From assembly GCA_947632175.1 (NCBI GenBank), contig CANROC010000001.1, positions 247,288 to 311,287 on the forward strand: a DNA stretch of 64,000 nucleotides. The letters are read 5' to 3'. The notes beneath the pieces were generated by a model. The model made no database searches. It was given only the letters and a program-made list of their open reading frames with translations, and was not told the origin of the DNA. Positions 10,382 to 18,579 of this stretch are shown one piece after another; positions within the stretch are counted from its first letter, which is position 1, and each line of letters starts with the position of its first letter. Source of the stretch: an uncultured Oscillospiraceae bacterium. Its GTDB lineage: Bacteria > Bacillota > Clostridia > Oscillospirales > Oscillospiraceae. The position numbers were made by a program, and so were the translations under genes.

Positions 10382-10728
10382 GCGTACTGTCCGTCCTCAT
10401 GGGCCTTGTGTGCGGCGTTTTGTCGGGGTACGGCATTGGCGGCGGGTCGCTGCTGCTCCTCTATATGACCCACCTGGGCGGCCTTTCCCAGACCGCGGCC
10501 CAGGGCGTCAACCTCCTCTACTTCCTGCCCGCCTCCGCCGCCGCGCTGGTCTCCCACGTCAAACATAAGCTCATCGACAAAAAGCTGGTCCTGGCCCTCG
10601 TCCTCCCCGGGACGCTCACCGCCGCCCTCGGGGCCTTCTGCGCCGTGAGCGTGGATCCCTCGCTCCTGCGCCGCCTTTTCGGCATGTTTTGCGTCGTGGT
10701 CGGTGTTAAAATGCTCTTGAAGAAATAA
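10378..10728 (+). CDS. Half-size TauE/SafE-type permease, C-terminal half
   Basis: The 116-residue product begins MSVLSVLMGLVCGVLSGYGIGGGSLLLLY, a second TauE/SafE repeat with the motif GIGGG, and has four hydrophobic segments. Its ATG overlaps the stop of the preceding half gene. The natural reading is a heterodimeric anion exporter of unknown substrate, or an ancestral-type half permease pair. No neighbouring sulfur genes point to a substrate. Confidence 0.78.
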   Translation: MSVLSVLMGLVCGVLSGYGIGGGSLLLLYMTHLGGLSQTAAQGVNLLYFLPASAAALVSHVKHKLIDKKLVLALVLPGTLTAALGAFCAVSVDPSLLRRLFGMFCVVVGVKMLLKK

Positions 10729-10731
10729 TGC

Positions 10732-10766
10732 TTGACACAGTCTGTAAAAGCATTTACAATTGTAAA
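10732..10766 (+). promoter_or_regulatory. Promoter and probable TetR operator
   Basis: TTGACA and TACAAT are 17 bases apart. The perfect 14-bp palindrome TTTACAATTGTAAA covers the -10 box, and a further TGTAAA lies in the spacer. This placement suits repression by the TetR protein encoded just downstream. Confidence 0.75.
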
Positions 10767-10793
10767 AGTTTTCGAACCGAAGGAGACGAGGAC

Positions 10794-11345
10794 ATGCTCA
10801 CCGACAAAAAGGAGAATCCCATGGCGATCCGCTCCAAAAACGCCCTGTCCCAGACGCTTTTGAAGCTCATGATGTACAAGCCCTTTTCCCAGATCGCCAT
10901 CACGGACATCACCGCCCGTGCGGGCCTCTCCCGCCAGACCTTTTACACCAACTTCCAGCGCAAGGAGGACATCCTCATCTACCTCCTCCACGGCCTCTTC
11001 CGGCGGTACCTGGACAAGATCACCGCCGCCTGTCCGGTGCCGGAGAACCTGATGATCGACTACTTCCTCTTCTGGGGCGACAGCCGGGACTTCCTGTCTC
11101 TGCTCTACGGCCAGGAGCTGGGGTACCTCTTCCAGGACTGCAACCGGGCCTTCTTCGTGGAGGACACCGCCGTTCTCGACCCTCTCTTCCACTGCGAGCC
11201 CTGGCAGCTGCCGTACATAAAAGCGAGCCTCGCCGGCGTCACCTACGAGCTCCTGACCCTCTGGATCACCCGCGACCAGGGCCTCCCCGTAGACGCCCTC
11301 ACCGGCCTCACCCGCAACCTCCTCAACGGCGCCCTGTTCGCGTGA
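10794..11345 (+). CDS. TetR/AcrR family transcriptional regulator
   Basis: The 183-residue protein has an N-terminal TetR helix-turn-helix (residues 10-60, with FSQIAITDITARAGLSRQTFYTNFQRKEDIL) and a C-terminal ligand/dimer domain with no close motif. The ATG chosen follows a GAAGGAG site; an earlier in-frame ATG would lie at the -35 box. The gene directly follows the half-size permease pair but has its own promoter with a palindrome, suggesting autoregulation and possibly control of a nearby transporter. The ligand is unknown. Confidence 0.9.
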   Translation: MLTDKKENPMAIRSKNALSQTLLKLMMYKPFSQIAITDITARAGLSRQTFYTNFQRKEDILIYLLHGLFRRYLDKITAACPVPENLMIDYFLFWGDSRDFLSLLYGQELGYLFQDCNRAFFVEDTAVLDPLFHCEPWQLPYIKASLAGVTYELLTLWITRDQGLPVDALTGLTRNLLNGALFA

Positions 11346-11374
11346 GGAAAAAAGGTTTGCGCCTTGCGCCGCAT

Positions 11375-11745
11375 GCTTGTATTCCCGTAGGGGCCGCCGT
11401 GGACGGCGGCCCTTTCCCCCGGATGACCGACATGTACCGTTTTATCGGACCCGCCCCCGTCCCGCAACGTAGCACGGGCGGACACATGGGTCCGCCCCTA
11501 CGGGAGATGTGGGAGGTAATCCCATTCAACTGACATTGGATGTTGTCGCAACGCGGGTCGCCGGGGACGGCGACCCCTACGGCGTAAATGAAGCTGGTTC
11601 GATTTACCGGAACCGCTCTGTCATCCAACGCTCGCTTCGCGACAGCTTCCCTTACGAAGGGGAGCCTTTCAAAAAGGTTGCGGCGCTTTGCGCCGCGTTT
11701 ATACAAAAATTGCGCCGCAGTGCGGCGCAACCTTTTTTTAACCGC
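11375..11745. repeat. Palindromic repeat mosaic between convergent genes
   Basis: The stretch holds GTAGGGGCCGCCG...CGGCGGCCC, GGGCGGACACATGGGTCCGCCCC and GGGTCGCCGGGGACGGCGACCCC hairpins joined by the same linkers seen in the other repeat regions. It ends in a TTGCGCCGCAGTGCGGCGCAA hairpin with T-tract at about 11708-11736, which can serve as terminator for either convergent gene. Confidence 0.8.
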
Positions 11746-11746
11746 G

Positions 11747-12562
11747 TCACTTCTCCGCCGCCGGGTCCAGGGAGGAGAAGAACTGCATGTTGCTCACGGT
11801 GAGATAAACCGCCGTGGCGATGAGGACCACGCGGAGGGGGGCAGGCCAGGGGTCGGCGGCGGTGACGGTGAGGAGGTAGACGGACATGGGGCCGGTGAGG
11901 AGACTGCCGCCCAGGTTGCGGCGGCCGAAGGCGTAGCCGGCGGCGTAGTAGAAGCCCATGGCGGCGCAGGCAAAGGCCAGAGCGCCGTAGACGTAATCGG
12001 CCAGCACCGGGTTGCCGGCGTTGACCCGGTAGAGGGCCACCAGCCAGTAGCAGTAGAGGACGGCGGGCATGACGCTTCCCAGCCGGAGGAAGGAGGAATC
12101 CTTCTGTGTGTAGGCGCTCAGGGCCATCACCGTCATTCCCAGGCCCGCCAGGGCCAAAAAGGCCAGGAACACCCAGCGGGACATGCCCTCCAGGTCCATG
12201 AGGGAGGACTGGGCGCGGACGCAAAGCGCCGCGCAGACGATGACGGTCAGGCCCAAAAGAGCCATGGCGGCGAAAGCCAGGTACCCCTTGGTATAAAACG
12301 CCTTGCGGAAGCTGTCCCCCACCTTCATGCGCCGGACAGCCAGGGCGGCGGTCACCGCCAGCGCCGCGAAGAGCGCCGCCGTCAGGGCCACCAGCACCCA
12401 CCGGGCGGCACAACCGGGGGCGGCCAGGCCCCGCAGGTCCTCGCCCACATTCCGGCCCCGGTAGGGCTCAAAGCCGTCCGTCAGCTCCACATGACGCAAA
12501 AACGCCCCCAAAGCGCCCAGGATCAGCGCCAGAGGCGGCAAAGTACGCAGCCATTTTCGCAT
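11747..12562 (-). CDS. Multispanning membrane protein of unknown function
   Basis: The 271-residue protein has about seven to eight hydrophobic segments and no catalytic motif that I recognise. It starts MRKWLRTLPPLALILGALGAF; no clear ribosome binding site precedes this ATG, and a GTG four codons earlier is possible. Codon use and GC content match neighbouring genes. It is divergent from spoIID, so a shared regulatory region of about 100 bases lies between them, but no function follows from that. Confidence 0.65.
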   Translation of the reverse strand: MRKWLRTLPPLALILGALGAFLRHVELTDGFEPYRGRNVGEDLRGLAAPGCAARWVLVALTAALFAALAVTAALAVRRMKVGDSFRKAFYTKGYLAFAAMALLGLTVIVCAALCVRAQSSLMDLEGMSRWVFLAFLALAGLGMTVMALSAYTQKDSSFLRLGSVMPAVLYCYWLVALYRVNAGNPVLADYVYGALAFACAAMGFYYAAGYAFGRRNLGGSLLTGPMSVYLLTVTAADPWPAPLRVVLIATAVYLTVSNMQFFSSLDPAAEK

Positions 12563-12659
12563 ATTCAGCACCACTGTTCCATAGATTGTTCCCAGAAGGG
12601 TCCTGTCCTATTGTACAACGCCCGCCCCGGTAAGTCAATGGCACAAATGGAGGTTCGCC

Positions 12660-13682
12660 GTGAAAGTTGTCCTGCTGATCACCGTTTTTCTGGTCCTGTT
12701 CGCCCTCATCTTCCCCGTAGCCGCCGCGTGGAAAAGCGCCGGGGAGCCCGCCGGCCCCACGGACCCCACGGACCCCGCCGGCTCCGCCGGACCCGTAAGC
12801 ACGCAGGCCGCTCCCCCGCCGGACACGGAACCGTCGGCGGGAGACACGGAGACCGTGGCCCTGTTGGACGGCGGCGAGGTGAAGGCCGTCACCGTCCGGG
12901 AGTACCTGCTGGGGGCGGTTGCCTCGGAGATGCCGGCGTCTTTTGAGCCGGAGGCGCTGAAGGCCCAGGCCGTGGCCCTGCGCTCCTACCTCTTCTACCG
13001 CCGCCTCCACCGGCCCGCCGCCCACCCGGAGGCGGACATCTGCACCGACAGCGCCTGCTGCGCGGCCTACCGGGACGAGGCGTACCTGCGGGGCAAGTGG
13101 GGCGCGGACTTCGACGCGTACATGGAAAAAATCGCCTCGGCGGTGGACGCCACGGCGGACACCATCCTCACCTACGGCGGCGCGCCGGCCATGGCGGCCT
13201 TCCACTCCTCCTCCGCCGGCAGGACCCAGGCCAGCGCCGACGTCTGGCGGGAGGCGGTGCCGTATCTCGTCAGCGTCGAAAGCCCCGAGGGCGAGGACAC
13301 GGTGCCCAATTTCGTCCAGTCCGTCACCGTCTCCGCCGATGACTTTAAGGAGACGGTGCTGGCCAAATACCCGGACGCCGACCTCTCCGGCGGCATAGAG
13401 ACCTGGATCGGCGCCAGCGTCCTGGACGCCTCCGGCCGCCTGGGCTCCGTCACCTTCGGCGGCGTCCCCCTCACCGGCGCCCAGGTCCGCTCCCTCTTCG
13501 CCCTGCGCAGCGCCGCCATCGAGTTCACCGTCAGCGGGAACGCCGTCACCATGACCACCCGCGGCTACGGCCACGGCGTCGGCATGAGCCAATACGGCGC
13601 CAACGTCCTCGCCGCCCAGGGAAAGACGTACCAGGAGATCCTGGAAAATTACTACCCGGGAACAACGCTGGAGACGGTGTGA
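12660..13682 (+). CDS. spoIID: Stage II sporulation protein D (SpoIID/LytB domain)
   Basis: The 340-residue protein starts with a membrane anchor ([20 protein letters not shown]), then a Pro/Thr/Asp-rich linker, then the SpoIID domain from about residue 62: [20 protein letters not shown] (with the catalytic Glu of the SEMP motif), [24 protein letters not shown] and the closing [14 protein letters not shown]. SpoIID is a lytic transglycosylase needed for engulfment. It uses a GTG start after GGAGG. The cysteine-containing [12 protein letters not shown] segment is usual for the family. Confidence 0.9.
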   Translation: MKVVLLITVFLVLFALIFPVAAAWKSAGEPAGPTDPTDPAGSAGPVSTQAAPPPDTEPSAGDTETVALLDGGEVKAVTVREYLLGAVASEMPASFEPEALKAQAVALRSYLFYRRLHRPAAHPEADICTDSACCAAYRDEAYLRGKWGADFDAYMEKIASAVDATADTILTYGGAPAMAAFHSSSAGRTQASADVWREAVPYLVSVESPEGEDTVPNFVQSVTVSADDFKETVLAKYPDADLSGGIETWIGASVLDASGRLGSVTFGGVPLTGAQVRSLFALRSAAIEFTVSGNAVTMTTRGYGHGVGMSQYGANVLAAQGKTYQEILENYYPGTTLETV

Positions 13683-14155
13683 GGGGGGCGGCGCGCAGCG
13701 CCGGAAGGGCCCAGTCATCCGACGTTCGCTGCCCCCCTGCCCCCCTCCTACGAGGAGGGGGCTTTTACAAGGTTTGCGCCGCTTTGCGGCGCATTCTTGG
13801 ATTTTTCCGCACGGCGGGGACGGGGGACGAAGGACGGGGGACGGGCGGGTTTGGAACCCGCCCCTACAGCGCAAATTGCGTTCAATGAACGCCGTAGGGG
13901 CCGCCACTCTTGGCGGCCCGCGTTGCGATGATTTCCGATGTCGGTTGAATGGGATAACCTTCCAGATTCCCTGTAGGGGCGGGTTCTAAACCCGCCCGTG
14001 CCACGTTGCGGGACAAAACCGTTCCGACAACCCGCACCCACCTCCGTCACGGAGCCCCCTCCTCGTAGGAGGGGGGCAGGGGGGAAGCGAACGTGGGATG
14101 ACAGAACGGTTCCGACAAAACGCGGGCGGGTTTAGAACCCGCCCCTACAAAAAAT
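13683..14155. repeat. Palindromic repeat mosaic between spoIID and spo0A
   Basis: Modules seen include a CCTCCTACGAGGAGG hairpin (about 13746), TTTGCGCCGCTTTGCGGCGCA, GGGGCCGCC...GGCGGCCC, and GGGCGGGTT...AACCCGCCC at both 13977 and 14126. The last is a stem variant of the GGGCGGAC...GTCCGCCC unit found elsewhere. No gene is supported. Confidence 0.8.
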
Positions 14156-14170
14156 GCTTCAAAATACTAA

Positions 14171-14436
14171 AAAATACTTGACAAATCACTCATTTTGTGG
14201 TATAATACGCACATCAGAAGAAAGCGGACAAAACTCTCTGTCGAGCATTTTTTCCGGCGGCATGTACGTCGGAAAAAATACCTTTTGTTTTGCGGAGTGT
14301 GCGGCCCCAAAGGGGCCGTGCGCGGAGCAAAACAGCAGAAAAAGATTTCGGAATTGTCCGCAGACATTTCCGAAATCTTTTTCGCACGTTCCCCTTTGTC
14401 GGAAAAGGCCGCAGGCCTTTTTCGACAAGCTGTTCA
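14171..14436 (+). ncRNA. Candidate structured RNA element, copy 1 (opposite spo0A 3' end)
   Basis: A promoter (TTGACA at 14178, TATAAT at 14201, 17-base spacer) would start a transcript near 14213. It then reads through four hairpins: H1 ATTTTTTCCG/CGGAAAAAAT with a 13-base loop GCGGCATGTACGT; H2 GTTTTGC/GCAAAAC around GCGGCCCC/GGGGCCGT; H3 GAAAAAGATTTCGGAA/TTCCGAAATCTTTTTC with TCCGCAGA in the loop; H4 TTGTCGGAAAAGGCC/GGCCTTTTTCGACAA. The element ends against the spo0A stop codon on the opposite strand. Copies 2-4 keep the linkers and loops but have different stems. Function is unknown; it may also terminate spo0A transcription. Confidence 0.65.
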
Positions 14437-14444
14437 AAGCCAGT

Positions 14445-15218
14445 TTATTTTGCCTGTTTCTTCTGCAAATACAGCCTGTCCGCGATCATGGCGATGAACT
14501 CGGAGTTGGTGGGCTTGCCCTTGATGCCGGAGACGGTGTAGCCGAAGAAGCGCTGGAGGGTCTCCACGTCGCCCCGGTCCCAGGCCACCTCGATGGCGTG
14601 GCGGATGGCCCGCTCCACCCGGGAGGGAGTGGTGCCGAAGCGCTTGGCCACCTCCGGGTAGAGGACCTTGGTCACCGCGTTGATGATGTCCATGTCCCGG
14701 ACGGTGAGGATGATGGCCTCCCGCAGGTACTGGTAGCCCTTGATGTGGGCGGGGATGCCGATCTCGTGGATGATCTCCGTCACCACGCTCTCCAGATCCG
14801 GCTCAAAGCGCTCCGTCAGGTCCCGCCGGAAGCCGCCGTCCTCCAGGCAGAGCTTCTTGACGCGCTCCATGAGGTACGCAAGGTCGCAGGGCTTCTGAAA
14901 GAAGTACGACGCTCCCGCCCTGGACGCCTCCGCCAGAAGCCGCTCGCCGGCAAAGCCGGAGATCATCACCGCGATGGGACGCTCCCCCTCCGGAAGCTCC
15001 GCCGTCCGCTCCAGCACCCCCAGCCCGTCAAGGCCGGTGAGGGCCAGCTCCGTCAGAAGCACCCGTGGACGCAGGGTCTTCATGAGCTCCACCGCCTCGA
15101 GCCCGTCACCGGTGGCGCCCACCACCTCAAAGGTCCCGTCGTTCTCCAGCGTCTCTCGCAGCACTCTCAGGAAATCCTCATTCGCGTCGGCAATGAGGGT
15201 CCTGATCTTCTCGTCCAT
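14445..15218 (-). CDS. spo0A: Sporulation master regulator Spo0A with atypical receiver
   Basis: The 257-residue protein has a receiver domain (1-125) and the highly conserved Spo0A DNA-binding domain (150-257, with [55 protein letters not shown]). In the receiver, the position equal to the phosphorylated aspartate is glutamate (E57 in [12 protein letters not shown]) and the acidic pair is D11-A12 rather than Asp-Asp; the lysine of FQKP is kept. I read gag at that codon on the minus strand. The protein may therefore be constitutively active or controlled in another way. An AAAGGAGGA-type site precedes the ATG. Confidence 0.93.
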   Translation of the reverse strand: MDEKIRTLIADANEDFLRVLRETLENDGTFEVVGATGDGLEAVELMKTLRPRVLLTELALTGLDGLGVLERTAELPEGERPIAVMISGFAGERLLAEASRAGASYFFQKPCDLAYLMERVKKLCLEDGGFRRDLTERFEPDLESVVTEIIHEIGIPAHIKGYQYLREAIILTVRDMDIINAVTKVLYPEVAKRFGTTPSRVERAIRHAIEVAWDRGDVETLQRFFGYTVSGIKGKPTNSEFIAMIADRLYLQKKQAK

Positions 15219-15384
15219 CTCTTATCCTCCTTTTTAGAAATGATCATGTCTCTTTCATCCCCAACCTGTATGTCTATTAATAAACTACCACAAATTTCCA
15301 AACTTTGCAATACGAAAATGACGGTTTTTTCAAGAAAATTTCCAAAAAATTTCACTTTTTTAGTGGTATTGTGACCCGTTATGC

Positions 15385-15398
15385 CACAATATATTGTG
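15385..15398. promoter_or_regulatory. Perfect palindrome upstream of spo0A
   Basis: CACAATATATTGTG is a 14-bp perfect palindrome, with a second TATTGTG half-like site about 20 bases closer to spo0A. It lies about 170 bases before the spo0A start in an AT-rich stretch and looks like a regulator binding site; the regulator is not known. Confidence 0.45.
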
Positions 15399-15418
15399 TC
15401 CCGCCATATTTCGCCATG

Positions 15419-15426
15419 TTTCGACA
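15419..15426. promoter_or_regulatory. 0A-box-like site upstream of spo0A
   Basis: TTTCGACA, the reverse complement of TGTCGAAA, matches the core Spo0A box TGTCGAA. It is about 200 bases before the spo0A start, so binding there could reflect autoregulation; one isolated heptamer can also occur by chance. Confidence 0.35.
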
Positions 15427-15430
15427 CGCA

Positions 15431-15456
15431 AAACCCCCGCCTGTCTGAGGCGGGGG
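15431..15456 (-). terminator. Terminator of VanX-like gene
   Basis: On the minus strand CCCCCGCCT and AGGCGGGGG pair around CAGAC, followed by TTTTG. It lies directly after the stop of the lipoprotein gene. Confidence 0.8.
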
Positions 15457-15464
15457 TGTGAAAG

Positions 15465-16403
15465 TCATTTCAGGGGTTCCACGGCGAACTGGAAATACAT
15501 GTCGGGGTGAGGCTCGCTTTTCAGTGTGAAGTGCCACCACTCGGTTTCGATGCCCTGGAAGCCGTAGGTCTCCATGGCCTCCCGGAGGACGCGGCGGTTG
15601 GCGATCTGGTCCTTTGTCAGGCCCTGGGTGACGTCGGCGTGGGAGACGGCGCCGAAGAAGTCGAAGGGCGAGCCCATGTCCACGAAAGTCCCGGCGGCCA
15701 TGTCAAAGAGCGTCACGTCCACGGTGGAGCCCCGGGAGTGGGAGGACTTATCGGCGATGTAGCCTTTCTCGATCAGCGTCGCCTTGTCCTCGTCGGGGTA
15801 GAAGTACGCCTTCATGCTTGTCTCCTCCGGGTCCTGGGTCCACTCCACGAAGGCGTCCACGGCGGCCTGAGGCCGGTAGGCGTCCAGGATCACCAGGCGG
15901 TACCCCTGGGCCAGGAGGCTGTCGCTGACGGCCAGCAGCGCCCCGGCGGCCTCGGAGGTCAGCAGGGCGATGGGGGCGTAATAGCCCGGCACGCGCTGGC
16001 CGGTGAAGTTGTAGCTGGTGTAGTAGCGGATATTGAGCATGATGTCCGGCGCGTACTCCGCCAGGTCCACGAAGCCCGTGGGGTCCAGCTCCGGCGGCAG
16101 CTCCACCTCCGGGGGCGTCAGGTCCTCCGCGGCCTGGGCGTAGCCGGCCTCGAAGCCCTCGTCGTACCCGGCCTTGCGGACCTCCTCGCCGACGGCGGCG
16201 GAGGCGTCGGCATAGCCGGCGTCGTAGGCCTCCTTGTCCGGTCCCTCTGCCTTCCCGTCGGTGTAGCCGGCGTCGTAACCGGCCTCATACCCGCCGGCGT
16301 AGCCCTCGCTCCTGGCCTTGTCCAGGGGGTTTGCGCAGGCGGAGAGTCCCAGGGCCAGCGCCAGGGCGGCGGCCAGGGCGACGATCAGCTTTCTCTCTTT
16401 CAT
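15465..16403 (-). CDS. VanX/DdpX-like D-Ala-D-Ala dipeptidase lipoprotein
   Basis: The 312-residue product has a lipoprotein signal (lipobox LSAC near residue 23), then a repeat-like GY-rich linker (GYAGGYEAGYDAGYTDG, EAYDAGYADASAA, GYDEGFEAGYAQA), then an M15D peptidase domain from about residue 115. The zinc ligands are visible as SSHSRGSTVDVTL (SxHxxGxxxD) and the catalytic Glu and third ligand as ETEWWHF. Such enzymes cut D-alanyl-D-alanine. No vanH, vanA, vanR or vanS genes are near, so a cell-wall turnover role is likelier than vancomycin resistance. Confidence 0.85.
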   Translation of the reverse strand: MKERKLIVALAAALALALGLSACANPLDKARSEGYAGGYEAGYDAGYTDGKAEGPDKEAYDAGYADASAAVGEEVRKAGYDEGFEAGYAQAAEDLTPPEVELPPELDPTGFVDLAEYAPDIMLNIRYYTSYNFTGQRVPGYYAPIALLTSEAAGALLAVSDSLLAQGYRLVILDAYRPQAAVDAFVEWTQDPEETSMKAYFYPDEDKATLIEKGYIADKSSHSRGSTVDVTLFDMAAGTFVDMGSPFDFFGAVSHADVTQGLTKDQIANRRVLREAMETYGFQGIETEWWHFTLKSEPHPDMYFQFAVEPLK

Positions 16404-16428
16404 GTGGATCACCCTCGCAGTTGTCGTT

Positions 16429-17415
16429 TTACAGGAAGAACTGAACGCCGCAGAAGCCGGCGTAGATGCACAAAAGCGCGACGCCCTGTACGCGGGAGAG
16501 CTTGCCCCGAACGAGGGCCGGGACGGTGAGCAGGAGCATGACGGCGAACATCACGGGGATGTCCATGACGAGGCTTGCGTTGTGCCCCGCGATGGCGACG
16601 GCCTCGGGCGGCTGGGGGATATGGAAGGGCCCGACGGCGGAGGCCATGCCGCTCACCAGCACCAGATTGAAGAGGTTGGCGCCGATGACGTTCCCCAGCG
16701 ACAGGGACCCGTGGCCCTTGACGAGGGAGGTGATGGCGGTGACGAGCTCCGGGAGGGAGGTCCCCAGGGCCACAAAGGTCAGGGCGATGACTGTCTCCGG
16801 CACGCCCAGCGCCTTGGCGATCTTGGTGCCGTTGTCCACCAGGAGCTTCGCGCCCACGGCGATGAGGGCCGCGCCCACGATGAGGAGCACGATGTTGAGC
16901 CAGGTCGCCCGCTCCTTCTCCCCACTGTCCTCCTCCGGCGCGTCGGGGGAGCCCTTCATCTGCCAGACGGTGAGGACCATGTAGACCAGGAATCCGGCGA
17001 GAAGAATGAAGCCCACGGTCCGGGAGAAGTACCCGGTGGTGTAGGCGATGACGGCGTAAAAGACGGCGGCGGCGAAGAAGAACAGCACCGGCGTGCGCAG
17101 GGCCTTCCGGTCCACCTTCCCCGGCTTCACCGCCACGGTGATGGCGGCGATGAGGGCGGTGTTGCAGATGACGGAGCCGATGGCGTTGCCGTAGGCGATG
17201 GAGCCGGAGCCCTCGATGGCGGCGGTGGTGGAGACCATCACCTCCGGCAGGGTGGTGCCGATGGACACCACGGTGGCGCCGATGAGCAGCTCGGGGAGGT
17301 GGAACTTCCGGGCGATGCCCGTGGCCCCCTCCACGAACCAGTCCCCGCCCTTGATGAGGCACACAAGCCCCACGGCGAAGAGCACCACGGCCTGAACGGT
17401 TTGCATAGGCGACAT
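16429..17415 (-). CDS. Calcium/cation antiporter (CaCA family, YrbG-like)
   Basis: The 328-residue integral membrane protein has the two inverted alpha repeats of the family: GATVVSIGTTLPEVMVS near residue 45 and ALTFVALGTSLPELVTA near residue 205, separated by an acidic cytoplasmic loop (SPDAPEEDSGEKE). It should exchange Ca2+ or a related cation for Na+ or H+. The ATG chosen has AGGAG eight bases ahead; that site lies inside the end of the upstream gene, which indicates co-transcription. Confidence 0.9.
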   Translation of the reverse strand: MSPMQTVQAVVLFAVGLVCLIKGGDWFVEGATGIARKFHLPELLIGATVVSIGTTLPEVMVSTTAAIEGSGSIAYGNAIGSVICNTALIAAITVAVKPGKVDRKALRTPVLFFFAAAVFYAVIAYTTGYFSRTVGFILLAGFLVYMVLTVWQMKGSPDAPEEDSGEKERATWLNIVLLIVGAALIAVGAKLLVDNGTKIAKALGVPETVIALTFVALGTSLPELVTAITSLVKGHGSLSLGNVIGANLFNLVLVSGMASAVGPFHIPQPPEAVAIAGHNASLVMDIPVMFAVMLLLTVPALVRGKLSRVQGVALLCIYAGFCGVQFFL

Positions 17416-17420
17416 AGCGA

Positions 17421-18434
17421 TCACTCCTGAGAGATGGTAGGATCGCCGGCGGAGCCGGCGGCGGGGTCATAAGCGGCGTCCGGCGCCTCAGGCCGGGCGT
17501 AGGGAACGGCGGAGGCGAGGACGCCCTGGGCGTCCTTCACATCGGCCCGGTTGGTGCGGGAGATCTGTCCCCAGGCCAGAAAGATGCCCAGCGCCACGAA
17601 CACCAGGCACTTGAGGAAATCCTCGCTCTTGGTGATCTCCGCCCAGACCTCCGGGTCGCCCAGGAACGGCGGGACCAGGGGGAGGACGTCCTGTACGGAG
17701 AGGTCAAAGAGCTCCGCGACGTAGTAGAGCTGCACGGTGAAATTGAGGAGATACACCCCTAAAACGCTGAACACGATGGCCAGCGCCAGGGCCGCGTAGT
17801 TCATCTTCCCCTTGCACAGCCTGTATCCGGCGTAGCTGGCCAGGGGGATGAGCGTGAAGAGGAGGACGTAGATCCTCCGCAAGGCGATGATGGTGAATAG
17901 GGAGGGGAGAATGCCCACAACGGCGCCGAGAAGCGCCCCCAGGGCCCCCAGCAGATAGCTCCCGGCGTTCTTCTCGGCCTTGGCCTGAGCGCCCTGAACG
18001 GAGCCCTCCAGGCAGGCGCGGTGTGCTGGGACGTAGGCCGCGCCCCGGGGGACGGCGCAGTCACAGCCGGACCTGCCGCACAGGGGACAGGCGTCCGGGG
18101 CGGTGAAGCCCAGGCCCAGGAGCACGTCCAGCGCCGCCAGGACCCCCTGCTCGTACACGTCCGGGAGCTTTTTGGTGTTGAGAAAGAACGTGAGAACGCC
18201 GTTTGCCCAGGAGAAGCCGGCGGCCTTGCCCAGGCGTTCCCGGAGCTCCCGGTTCAGGGCCTTCAGATACGTCTTCTCATCGTCCTTCCCGGTGGGGAGG
18301 CTGACGGAGACGCGGTTTTTGCCGGCGTACTGCACGGCGATGAAACAGCCGCGTTCCCAGCCCACGGCGCGGATGTCCGACACGGGCGTGAGCGAGCGTG
18401 ACTGGCACAGCCGCCTCAATTCTTCCTTTGTCAT
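17421..18434 (-). CDS. Unknown membrane protein with Cys cluster
   Basis: The 337-residue protein is not one I recognise. The first 125 residues are soluble and lack motifs; then comes CPLCGRSGCDC (residues about 123-133), a possible zinc site, followed by four to five transmembrane segments and a Pro/Ala/Asp-rich tail. The start MTKEELRRLCQSR follows an AGGA site. It precedes the cation antiporter gene, whose ribosome binding site it contains, so the two are likely made together. A zinc-ribbon membrane protein of unknown role is the safest description. Confidence 0.7.
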   Translation of the reverse strand: MTKEELRRLCQSRSLTPVSDIRAVGWERGCFIAVQYAGKNRVSVSLPTGKDDEKTYLKALNRELRERLGKAAGFSWANGVLTFFLNTKKLPDVYEQGVLAALDVLLGLGFTAPDACPLCGRSGCDCAVPRGAAYVPAHRACLEGSVQGAQAKAEKNAGSYLLGALGALLGAVVGILPSLFTIIALRRIYVLLFTLIPLASYAGYRLCKGKMNYAALALAIVFSVLGVYLLNFTVQLYYVAELFDLSVQDVLPLVPPFLGDPEVWAEITKSEDFLKCLVFVALGIFLAWGQISRTNRADVKDAQGVLASAVPYARPEAPDAAYDPAAGSAGDPTISQE

Positions 18435-18509
18435 AAGCGGTCCTTTCAAAAGAGCGGTCTTTTTCCCTCTGAAATAATACAACAGCGGGCGGCCGTTTGT
18501 CAATCCCTC

Positions 18510-18538
18510 TTGCCTTTTTCCGGGAATGGGTGTATAGT
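18510..18538 (+). promoter_or_regulatory. Promoter of DUF308 gene
   Basis: TTGCCT and TATAGT are separated by 17 bases, about 40 bases ahead of the coding start. Confidence 0.6.
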
Positions 18539-18579
18539 AGTCCCAGCCATTCCAAGATTCTACATAGGAGGAAACGCAA

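Noticed and set aside
15465..16403. Vancomycin resistance cluster
   Set aside because: Only the VanX-like gene is present; there is no D-Ala-D-Lac ligase, VanH dehydrogenase or VanRS pair nearby.
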